A program made the translations under genes and the position numbers. The notes beneath the pieces are model-generated. The model had not been told where the DNA came from. It made no database searches and worked only from the letters and a program-made list of their open reading frames with translations. Positions 37,607 through 44,668 of a stretch of DNA of 64,000 bases are shown here, in pieces. This DNA comes from Brevibacterium iodinum ATCC 49514 (GTDB lineage: Bacteria > Actinomycetota > Actinomycetes > Actinomycetales > Brevibacteriaceae), in assembly GCF_900169265.1 (NCBI RefSeq), contig NZ_FXYX01000001.1:434001-498000 (forward strand). The letters are read 5' to 3'. Each line of letters begins with the position of its first letter. The first letter of the stretch is position 1.

Positions 37607-38467
37607 TCAGAAAGGCGCGGCGCTCCCGCGAGAATCGACGTATTCCATACGAGACCAGTCGCTCGAGCTGATCGCCGAACCTTCGAAGCCGAAGGACGAC
37701 CCCCACGACTCATAGTCGACGTCCTCGCCTGCCTCGAGCTCGAGACCGTACGGCCAAGGGCACATCTCTCGTCGAGGATTCGGCCGAAGCCGACGGCGCG
37801 AGATCTGCCAGACGATTCGTCGGATCTCGTGCTCCTCAACACCGAGGAAATCAGCGGCAGCGCCGATCAGTTCAAGCACATACTCGTCCGTGGCTAAGGG
37901 GTACCACCCGACAATCTGATTGAAATAGCCCTTCACGCGGTAGTCGATATCGAAATGAGGGGAGCCTGCGATCATGAGCAGATTGCGCCATGAGAATCCC
38001 GATCTCTGACTGGGAAGCGCTCTCCATGCCTTTGCCACCTTATTGGCATGCGGCCCGATACACGGTTCTTCTTTGACCGCGGCGAGCAGGTGCTCAACGG
38101 TGTCGATGCCGTGATCGGCCATCACTCGAGTGGCGCGGTCGACCACCTCGGCCCTGAGCATGGCACCCGGCTGCACGTTGGCGGGCTTGACGTTGCAGAT
38201 CACCTCTCGCGCCCACGCCTCGGGCCCGCCGGCCTCTGCAATCGAGTACCGCAGTGATTTCGCCCCATCGGATTCACCATGCCGTTCGATATAGCGATCG
38301 GTGACGTTGTCGACCGCCGTCGGGTGCGAACCCGTCGAATAGAGCGCGTCGAGAATGCACAGAGCGAGACTGCCCGGATAGCTGATTGATCGCGGCTCCC
38401 CTCGGTCGTCGAGGAACTCCTCACAGCTCCAGGCCAATTCTCTGATGCTGCTGGTAGTGATCTCCAT
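37607..38467 (-). CDS. HhH-GPD-like hypothetical protein
   Basis: A 286-residue soluble protein. The middle part resembles an uncharacterised group with an endonuclease III-like helix-hairpin-helix fold: EEPCIGPHANKVAKAWRALP, then SGFSWRNLLMIAGSPHFDID and a final TDEYVLELIGAAADFLGVEE. In that group the last block usually reads VKPD, and here it is FDIDYRVK. No catalytic lysine can be assigned, so DNA glycosylase activity is not claimed. The C-terminus is acidic and serine-rich. It is convergent with the frameshifted qsuB. Confidence 0.6.
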   Translation of the reverse strand: MEITTSSIRELAWSCEEFLDDRGEPRSISYPGSLALCILDALYSTGSHPTAVDNVTDRYIERHGESDGAKSLRYSIAEAGGPEAWAREVICNVKPANVQPGAMLRAEVVDRATRVMADHGIDTVEHLLAAVKEEPCIGPHANKVAKAWRALPSQRSGFSWRNLLMIAGSPHFDIDYRVKGYFNQIVGWYPLATDEYVLELIGAAADFLGVEEHEIRRIVWQISRRRLRPNPRREMCPWPYGLELEAGEDVDYESWGSSFGFEGSAISSSDWSRMEYVDSRGSAAPF

Positions 38468-38727
38468 TGTTCTGACCTTCCGTCATGCACCGCACCCTGC
38501 GATGCGTCGCCCCTGACTCCGCTGTCAGAAACGTGAAGACAACACTAGACGCAGGCACTGACATAACATGATCGGACGGGATTCGAACGATTCACAGATA
38601 TGACATCACTGACGGCGAACCTCACCGAGCAGAACCTTGCCACGCACCGTCCCACCAGGGAGTTCTCTGACCTCCTCCAGGGACCGACCGCCTTGGCAGG
38701 CATGGTGGGCTCTGGCAAGGTGGAGCC

Positions 38728-39045
38728 ATGAGCACAGAAGAAATCATCATCGACGGCCCCCTGGCACGCGCAACGCGGATCCTCTGCCAGGTCTCGGCCA
38801 AGCACGTGGCAGACAAAGCTGAGATCGACAAGTCCGAACTCAAGGACTACGAAAAGGGGACAGCGGACCTGACCGCCGAGCAGGAGCGTCGACTCATCCT
38901 CGCCCTCGAGCAGTACGGCGCGCGGTTCATTCCCGACGGCAAGGAAGGCGGCTACGGCATCCGCCTGAAGTTCAGCCGCGCAAAGGTCCGCGCCATCGAA
39001 CGCTGGGAAGACGAAGGCGGCACCTCCGGCGCCGACGACGTCTGA
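38728..39045 (+). CDS. Small XRE-like helix-turn-helix protein
   Basis: A 105-residue protein. The pattern LARATRILCQVSAKHVADKA, EIDKSELKDYEKGTADLTAE and RRLILALEQYGARFIPDG follows the helices of a Cro/CI-type HTH, including the position where GARFIPDGKEGGYGIRLKF often closes such domains in small regulators. It is monocistronic, flanked by a strong terminator. Target genes are unknown. Confidence 0.65.
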   Translation: MSTEEIIIDGPLARATRILCQVSAKHVADKAEIDKSELKDYEKGTADLTAEQERRLILALEQYGARFIPDGKEGGYGIRLKFSRAKVRAIERWEDEGGTSGADDV

Positions 39046-39129
39046 GTTCTCCCCGGAGCACAATTCTGCGCCGAGGTCATCTGGGCGCAGGCCTGCTCAG
39101 TGACGACCAGGCGCCCGGGCAGCAAAAGG

Positions 39130-39170
39130 CTGTGGCCTCGAATCTGCGTTGAGCAGATCCGAGGCCACAG
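39130..39170. terminator. Bidirectional hairpin between the HTH gene and gap
   Basis: CTGTGGCCTCG (39130-39140) and CGAGGCCACAG (39160-39170) form an 11-bp stem, extended inside by ATCTGC/GCAGAT. It serves the convergent ends of both genes. Confidence 0.75.
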
Positions 39171-39252
39171 TTGCATCCGTTGGCATCGAGGAACCACCTC
39201 GGCGCCGAAGATGTCGCCGGCGGCGAGCGCCGGGATACATCAGCGGAGAACG

Positions 39253-40254
39253 TCAGTTCTTGCCGATGAACTCGAGGTTGTCGACGACACGATTGGAGAA
39301 GCCCCACTCGTTGTCATACCAGGCAACGACCTTGACGTGGTTGCCGACGACGCGGGTGAGCGCGGAGTCGAAGATCGACGAAGCGGGCTGACCGACGATA
39401 TCGGAGGAGACGACGGGCTCGGTCTCATAGTCGAGGATGCCCTTGAGCTCACCCTCGGCGGCCTTCTTGTAGGCATCGAGCACCTCGTCGCGGGTGACCT
39501 CGCGGGACACGGTCGTGTTGATCTCGACGATCGATCCGACCGGGACGGGCACGCGGATGGCATCGCCGGACAGCTTGCCGTCGAGCTGCGGGAGGACGAG
39601 GCCGATGGCCTTGGCCGCACCCGTCGAGGTGGGGATCATGTTCTCGGCGGCGGCGCGGGCACGTCGGGGGTCCTTGTGCGGGCCGTCCTGGACCATCTGG
39701 TCACCGGTGTAGGCGTGGACGGTGGTCATGAAGCCCTGCTCGATTCCGGCGAGGTCGTCGAGGACCTTGGCCAGCGGGGCCAGGGCGTTCGTCGTGCAGG
39801 AGGCGTTGGAGATGACGGTGTGCTCGGGCTTGTACGCCTCGTTGTTCACTCCGTAGGCGAGGGTGACGTCGGCACCCTTCGAGGGAGCGGAGACGAGGAC
39901 CTTCTTCGCGCCGGCGGTGATGTGGGCGCTGGCCCTTTCGGCCTTGGTGAAGCGGCCGGTCGATTCGAGCGCGATGTCGATATCGAGCTCACCCCAGGGC
40001 AGTTTGGCCGGATCCTTCTCGGCGAAGACCTTGATGGCCCTGCCGTCGATGACGATCTCATCATCCGTGGCCTCGACGTCATGGTTGAAGCGCCCGAGGG
40101 TGGTGTCGAACTTCAGCAGCCGAGCGAGATCGTCCACGGGGCCCAGGTCGTTGATGGCCACGACCTCGAGCTCGCTGCCGCGCTCGATCAGCGCGCGCAG
40201 GCTGCTGCGTCCGATGCGACCGAAACCATTGATGGCGATGCGAGTCAATGTCAC
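39253..40254 (-). CDS. gap: Glyceraldehyde-3-phosphate dehydrogenase
   Basis: A 333-residue class I GAPDH, converting glyceraldehyde-3-phosphate, NAD and phosphate to 1,3-bisphosphoglycerate. The NAD fold begins RIAINGFGRIGRSSLRALI; the catalytic cysteine is in VISNASCTTNALAPL with its histidine in TVHAYTGDQM; the C-terminus WYDNEWGFSNRVVDNLEFI is canonical. Cofactor cannot be settled, as residues NDLG replace the common N-D-(L/P) region. It stands alone, without pgk or tpi next to it, so it may be a second, gluconeogenic or accessory copy. Confidence 0.93.
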   Translation of the reverse strand: MTLTRIAINGFGRIGRSSLRALIERGSELEVVAINDLGPVDDLARLLKFDTTLGRFNHDVEATDDEIVIDGRAIKVFAEKDPAKLPWGELDIDIALESTGRFTKAERASAHITAGAKKVLVSAPSKGADVTLAYGVNNEAYKPEHTVISNASCTTNALAPLAKVLDDLAGIEQGFMTTVHAYTGDQMVQDGPHKDPRRARAAAENMIPTSTGAAKAIGLVLPQLDGKLSGDAIRVPVPVGSIVEINTTVSREVTRDEVLDAYKKAAEGELKGILDYETEPVVSSDIVGQPASSIFDSALTRVVGNHVKVVAWYDNEWGFSNRVVDNLEFIGKN

Positions 40255-40490
40255 TCCTTGTAGATGTTGAACACGGGATTCGTCTTGATATCTCCATCAT
40301 GGGCGATTTCCACAAACGTCAACAGTGGCCAGCCAGACAATCTACGCAAGGTTTTCGCCAGTCGTATTGCCAAAGGTCGAAAGTTTCTAGTCACAGTTGT
40401 CTTCGTGTGATCCGGGCCCCTGAAATGTGCCGAAAAATGCCCCAGCTCGGCCCGGAAGTGTCAGATTCTCGCCCTGACGAGCGCCCGCTT

Positions 40491-41588
40491 TCAGCCCTGG
40501 AAAGAGTGACGGTAGTCGTTCGGGGAGGTCGAGAGGATGCGCTGAAAATGCATCCGCAGATTCGCACCCGTTCCGAGTCCCACCTGGTCAGCGATCTGTT
40601 CGATGCCCAGGTCGGAATTCTCCAAGAGTTCCCGGGCGACATCGACTCGAGCTCTGAGCACCCACTGCATGGGCGTGTAGCCGGTGTCTTCGACGAAGCG
40701 GCGGGAGAAGGTGCGCACGGAGACTCCGGCATTGGCGGCGAGATCCCGCAGGGTGATCTTCTCGCCGATGTGCTGAAGCGCCCATTCGCGGGTGTCGGCG
40801 AAGTCGTCGCCGAGCGGGTCAGGCACGCTGCGCGGCACGTACTGCGCCTGGCCGGCGCTGCGATACGCGGCGGCGACGAGTCGCCGGGCAACTTGGTTGG
40901 ACAGTCCGACGCCGTGATCGCTGCGAATGAGATGGAGGCACAGATCGATCGCCGAGGCGGCTCCAGCGGAGGTCAGCAGCTGTCCTTCGTCGATGAAGAG
41001 GACATTCTCGTCAACCTTGATCGAGGGGAACCGCCGGGCAAGCTCCTTCGCCGTCGACCAGTGCGTGGTGGCGCGTCGTCCGACGAGCAGTCCTGTGCGC
41101 GCGAGGACGAATGTGCCGGTGGAGATGGCAGCGATCCGCGCGCCGCGTTCGAATGCCGAGAGGAGCGCCCCGATGACCGAGGCCGGAGGTTCTTCTGCCA
41201 CCGCCGAGGTGGCACCCGGCAGGATTATCGTGTCCGCGGTCACCAGGGCGTGAAGTCCCTGGTCGACGCAATAGTCGAGCCCGTCCGATCCGGTCACCTT
41301 TCCTGCGGTGACGCCACAGACCTCGACTTCATAGGGCCAGCTGCCTGCGGGCACGGTCGCCGACCGTCCGCCGGGCACAGCGGAAGCCGCCTCACCGCTC
41401 GGATTCGGCTGGGAGCGTGGGGCCGCCTCGGTGCGGGTGCGGTCTGTGCCTGCGTTCGACTCCCGCCCGAAGACCTGGACTGGGACGCCGAGATCCATGG
41501 CAGACACCCCGTCCAGTGCCAGCACGAGGATGCGGTGCGGGCGGGAACGGGGTGTTCTGCGCGGAAGTCTGCGTGGCTCGTCACTCAT
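40491..41588 (-). CDS. GlxA-type AraC-family regulator with DJ-1/PfpI domain
   Basis: A 365-residue regulator. Residues about 18-235 form a DJ-1/PfpI-like domain (HRILVLALDGVSAMDLGVPV, ALLSAFERGARIAAISTGTF, LTSAGAASAIDLCLHLI) with a Ser/Pro-rich insert at about 50-80. Residues about 255-355 form the AraC HTH (ITLRDLAANAGVSVRTFSRR, LGIEQIADQVGLGTGANLRM). The usual catalytic cysteine of DJ-1 enzymes is replaced (ISTGTF). Regulators of this type often control amino-acid or choline catabolism; the targets here are unknown. Confidence 0.88.
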   Translation of the reverse strand: MSDEPRRLPRRTPRSRPHRILVLALDGVSAMDLGVPVQVFGRESNAGTDRTRTEAAPRSQPNPSGEAASAVPGGRSATVPAGSWPYEVEVCGVTAGKVTGSDGLDYCVDQGLHALVTADTIILPGATSAVAEEPPASVIGALLSAFERGARIAAISTGTFVLARTGLLVGRRATTHWSTAKELARRFPSIKVDENVLFIDEGQLLTSAGAASAIDLCLHLIRSDHGVGLSNQVARRLVAAAYRSAGQAQYVPRSVPDPLGDDFADTREWALQHIGEKITLRDLAANAGVSVRTFSRRFVEDTGYTPMQWVLRARVDVARELLENSDLGIEQIADQVGLGTGANLRMHFQRILSTSPNDYRHSFQG

Positions 41589-41685
41589 GATCGTCTCTCA
41601 GTCTAGGCAATCCACGCGCGTGCGCGGCGACGAACCAGGCCTTGCGGCCTGGTGCCGCCATTGTCCGCCCGCACCCGAGGCGAAC

Positions 41686-42027
41686 TCAGTGCTCGTGGGT
41701 GCCGGTGAGTTTGAAGCCCAGTCGGCCGTGCGCGTAGGCACCACCGGCGCGCAGCGCCGAGGCGGTCCAGGCGGTCTCGGCGAGTTCGGTCTCTGTGGCG
41801 CCGGCCTTGACGGCGGCGTTCGAGTGCGCGTCGATGCAGTAGGCGCACTGCGTGGTCAGCCCCACGGCGTAGGCGATGAGTTCGCGGTACTTCAGCGGGA
41901 TCTCACGACCTTCGGAAGCGAAGACGGCGTTGTTGAACTCGCCGAACGCCTTGAGGATGTCGGGTGTCGTCTCTTTGTAGGCCCTATCGTATTTGCGGTC
42001 GTTCTCACGGTCGAAGAAGTCGGTCAT
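41686..42027 (-). CDS. AhpD-like carboxymuconolactone decarboxylase-family protein
   Basis: A 113-residue helical protein. The AhpD-type redox motif is YAVGLTTQCAYCIDAHSNAA, with the two cysteines as CxxC and the following histidine, which supports peroxidase or disulfide activity and not lactone decarboxylation. I use the ATG at 42027 because AGGAG lies 8 nt upstream; another ATG at 42033 has only 2 nt spacing. No ahpC neighbour is present. Confidence 0.85.
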   Translation of the reverse strand: MTDFFDRENDRKYDRAYKETTPDILKAFGEFNNAVFASEGREIPLKYRELIAYAVGLTTQCAYCIDAHSNAAVKAGATETELAETAWTASALRAGGAYAHGRLGFKLTGTHEH

Positions 42028-42164
42028 GGTCATATCTCCTGTGATCGGTGTCATTCCGATCCTCACGCTACCGAGTCCCCGCACCAATCGCTACGGAATT
42101 GTCACCTAAGAGGCGGATCGACACGTACACAGCTGCGCCGGACGGGACTGCGGCCGGCGTGTCT

Positions 42165-42222
42165 CCTGCGGGTGGATCCGGCCCGACTATCCGCACTGTT
42201 TCGAGGTGGATCCGCCCGCAGG
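42165..42222. repeat. 58-nt inverted-repeat element, copy 2
   Basis: Arms CCTGCGGGTGGATCC (42165-42179) and GGATCCGCCCGCAGG (42208-42222) pair at 14 of 15 positions. The left arm is identical to that of the element at 12213-12270, and the total length is the same, while the loop differs. Confidence 0.7.
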
Positions 42223-42321
42223 TGACGCGCGAACCGCTCGACCTCAGTAGAGAATGTTCTGGCCGAGGAGAGGGGCAGTCTGCGCTCCCTGCTGAGGCGG
42301 TTCCTGAGGTGCGGCTGCGGC

Positions 42322-42370
42322 AGGTCACCATCGGATACTTTGTTCGCTCAGAAGTATCCGATGGTGACCT
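42322..42370. repeat. Perfect 19-bp inverted repeat
   Basis: AGGTCACCATCGGATACTT (42322-42340) is the exact complement of 42352-42370, with an 11-nt loop. Its right arm is then partly repeated: ATCCGATGGTGACCTATATT at 42356 recurs with three changes at 42386. It lies beyond the response regulator stop. Confidence 0.75.
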
Positions 42371-42432
42371 ATATTCGGCTTCAACATCCGATAGCGACCT
42401 AAATTCGGCGGAGACTGCAAGTAGCGCTGTCT

Positions 42433-43053
42433 CTACACCAGCCCCTGGTCCTCCGCGACGCGGATGGCTCGAGCCCGGGAGTCCACCCCGAACTTCGTGA
42501 ACACGTTGACGAGGTGGCTCTTCACCGTCGCCTCGGTGACGAAGAGCTCCTGGGCGATCTGCGCATTCGACGCCCCTGTGGCCAAGAGTCTGACGACGTC
42601 ACGCTCACGCCGGGTGAGCTTCGGGCTGGGGTTGCGCATCGCAGCGAAGACCTTCGACGAGATCTCCGGAGGCATATACGTCTCGCCCTTCGCCGCTTTC
42701 TCAATCGCCGTCGAGATGTCCCCCGGGTCGATGTCCTTGAGCAGGTACCCCGAGGCCCCGGCGTTGATCGCGGCGATGATCTCCGAATCGAGGTCGAAGG
42801 TGGTGAGGATGAGCACCGCCGGCGGGTTCTGCCGTGCCCGCAGTCGCTTCGTCACCTCGATGCCGTCGATCCCTTCCCCCAGCCGCAGGTCGCAGAGGAC
42901 GACGTCGGGGTCGAGCTCGTCGACGATCGTCAGCGCCTCCTCTCCGCTGCCGGCCTCACCGACGACGGCGATGTGGTCCGGAGCGTCGATGACGGACTTC
43001 AGACCCGCCCGCACAACCGGGTGATCGTCGACGAGGATGACTCGAATGCTCAT
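42433..43053 (-). CDS. NarL/FixJ-family response regulator
   Basis: A 206-residue two-component regulator. The receiver (1-120) has the acidic pair in ILVDDHPVVR, phospho-acceptor Asp in DVVLCDLRLGEGIDG and the Lys in SGYLLKDIDP. The LuxR-type HTH (about 140-200) reads LTRRERDVVRLLATGASNAQ, then ATVKSHLVNVFTKFGVDSRA. Its ATG overlaps the sensor kinase stop (ATGA), so it is the kinase partner. Confidence 0.93.
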   Translation of the reverse strand: MSIRVILVDDHPVVRAGLKSVIDAPDHIAVVGEAGSGEEALTIVDELDPDVVLCDLRLGEGIDGIEVTKRLRARQNPPAVLILTTFDLDSEIIAAINAGASGYLLKDIDPGDISTAIEKAAKGETYMPPEISSKVFAAMRNPSPKLTRRERDVVRLLATGASNAQIAQELFVTEATVKSHLVNVFTKFGVDSRARAIRVAEDQGLV

Positions 43054-44426
43054 GCGTTCTCTCCTGGATCGCGTGTCTCACCTGTGTTGCTTTCACCGTC
43101 ACCGAGGCGGCGGCCCGAATCCGCGCCCGATTCCTCGACCGCGCCGCTGAGGCCCTCACCCCGGGTGTGCAGCTGGGATTGGCTGGGCAGGGTCGCGGAG
43201 ATGGCGAAGCCGGATCCCTGACTCGACTCGATGACGAGTTCACCGCCGAGTTCGCGCATCCTCGAGCCGATGAAGTCGAGACCGAATCCCGAATCGGGGT
43301 TCCGCTGCCGATTGTGAGGATCGTCCATTCCGACGCCGTCATCGACGATGTCCATCCTGATCGCCCCGTCGAGGTCCATGAGGCTGACCATCACTCGTGT
43401 GGCCTGCGAATGCTGCCGAACGTTGGCCAGCGCAGACTGCGCGGTCCGCAGCAGCGCCACCTCCGCCTCGGCGGACAGGGTCGGCAGGGTCTCGTCGACG
43501 TCGAGGCGACCCGTGATCGAGATGTCCTCCTCCAGCCTGGCGAGCAGCCGACGGATCGCCGCGGTCAGCGCCCCGTCCTCAAGTTCGGCCGGGGCGAGCG
43601 CCGCGATGATGCGGCGCACGTCGCGGGAGCTCTGCGCTGCGAGGTCCTCGACCTGGGCGAGAACCTGCCCGGCGTGGTCATCGGTAGTGCGCTCCCCCTC
43701 GGCGTGGGCGATGAGACGGATCGAGGAGATCGACTGCGCGATCGTGTCGTGGATGTCGCGGGAGACCCGGGTGCGTTCCTGGATCTCGCCGGCATGACGC
43801 TGCGTCAGGGCGAGCTCGTCCTGGAGGTCGAGCAGATTCTGGTGGGCGAGTTCGAGGGAGCGCAGCAGCTCCTCACGGCGACGGCCCTCACGGAGGAGTT
43901 CGATATAGCCGCGGGAGAGTCCGAGGGCGAAGACGGCGCCGATGAGGGAGCCGATGATGCTCGGCGTGGGCACCTGCCCGTAGTGCGCGAGCGGGGCGAC
44001 GACCGTCGCGATATACGTGAGCGCGGTGAAGACGATGGCGATCCGCAGGGAGAAGAGGTGGCCGGCGAGCAGCCAGAGGAGGAACGCGACCCAGATGAAC
44101 TCGGCGGAGACGAGCAGGGTGCACAGCCAAGCGGCAGCGAGGACGACGAGCCACCATTTCGCCAGCACCAGTGCTCCCGAGCGAGCAGCTCGCACAGCTC
44201 CGAGGGCATACCAGGCGAGGAAGACGATGCTCACAGCCACGGCGGCGAGCATCGGTGCACCGGCAGAGACCGCGCGGATGCAGGAAATGAGCATGAGGAC
44301 GATCGCGATGGCGTGCTGACCGAACTCCATCGTGCGCTCTGTCCATCTGCGTGCGCCCACGCTGCCGCCTTCCTGCAGATCGGCCCCGGCGACAAATGCG
44401 CCGAAACGGTGATCGTGTTCTGTCAT
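43050..44426 (-). CDS. DesK/NarX-type sensor histidine kinase
   Basis: A 458-residue kinase starting MTEHDHRFGAFVAGADLQEG at ATG 44426, with GGGGAGG as ribosome site. Five to six membrane helices cover about 40-180. The HisKA_3 dimerisation box is TRVSRDIHDTIAQSISSIRL with the phosphorylated histidine in DIHDT. The ATPase domain has SALANVRQHSQATRV, DDGVGMDD and GFGLDFIGSRMRELGG. It lies between an upstream MMPL exporter and its response regulator, so it probably controls that exporter in response to membrane or lipid stress. Confidence 0.9.
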   Translation of the reverse strand: MTEHDHRFGAFVAGADLQEGGSVGARRWTERTMEFGQHAIAIVLMLISCIRAVSAGAPMLAAVAVSIVFLAWYALGAVRAARSGALVLAKWWLVVLAAAWLCTLLVSAEFIWVAFLLWLLAGHLFSLRIAIVFTALTYIATVVAPLAHYGQVPTPSIIGSLIGAVFALGLSRGYIELLREGRRREELLRSLELAHQNLLDLQDELALTQRHAGEIQERTRVSRDIHDTIAQSISSIRLIAHAEGERTTDDHAGQVLAQVEDLAAQSSRDVRRIIAALAPAELEDGALTAAIRRLLARLEEDISITGRLDVDETLPTLSAEAEVALLRTAQSALANVRQHSQATRVMVSLMDLDGAIRMDIVDDGVGMDDPHNRQRNPDSGFGLDFIGSRMRELGGELVIESSQGSGFAISATLPSQSQLHTRGEGLSGAVEESGADSGRRLGDGESNTGETRDPGENA

Positions 44427-44582
44427 GATCCTCCCCGCCAACTCAACCACATCCGAGCCCCAGGTGCGGTGAAATATGCGCGACGCTGGCGCGGAAGTGG
44501 GGCGCAATACGCGTGACGCCGATACGGACGCAGAGATGGCCCGGGCGATCGTGGCCCGGGCCTTCTCTGCTCACACCGGCTC

Positions 44583-44668
44583 GCCGACTCAGCTCACAGA
44601 CTCAATCCTTGCCGACTCAGCTCACAGACTCAATGCTTGCCGGCTCAGTGCGCGCAGACTCAGTACTT
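44583..44668. repeat. 28-nt tandem repeat overlapping the MMPL 3-prime end
   Basis: Two near-identical 28-nt units (44583-44610 and 44611-44638; one base differs) start GCCGACTCAGCTCACAGACT. A diverged 30-nt third unit (44639-44668) reaches into the last codons and stop of the MMPL gene. Confidence 0.7.

Larger units (their letters stand above)
42028..42432. other. Repeat-rich intergenic stretch between the AhpD-like gene and the response regulator
   Basis: About 400 bases with no supported gene. They hold the second 58-nt inverted-repeat element (42165-42222), a perfect 19-bp inverted repeat (42322-42370) and a 24-nt direct repeat (42356-42379, 42386-42409). The promoter of the AhpD-like gene must lie near 42040-42100. 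Confidence 0.65.

Noticed and set aside
35042..37897. A single 951-codon frame from inside the transporter to beyond qsuB
   Set aside because: Only the middle part has homology. The 5-prime part is a shadow of the transporter and the 3-prime part is the result of the four-base insertion.
37607..38467. Calling this protein a DNA glycosylase
   Set aside because: The HhH-like segment is suggestive, but no catalytic Lys/Asp or iron-sulfur cysteines can be placed.
38573..38588. CGGACGGGATTCGAAC, like the 3-prime end of a tRNA and a possible attachment site
   Set aside because: Only about 16 bases match, no T-stem partner or second copy is seen, and no integrase is near.
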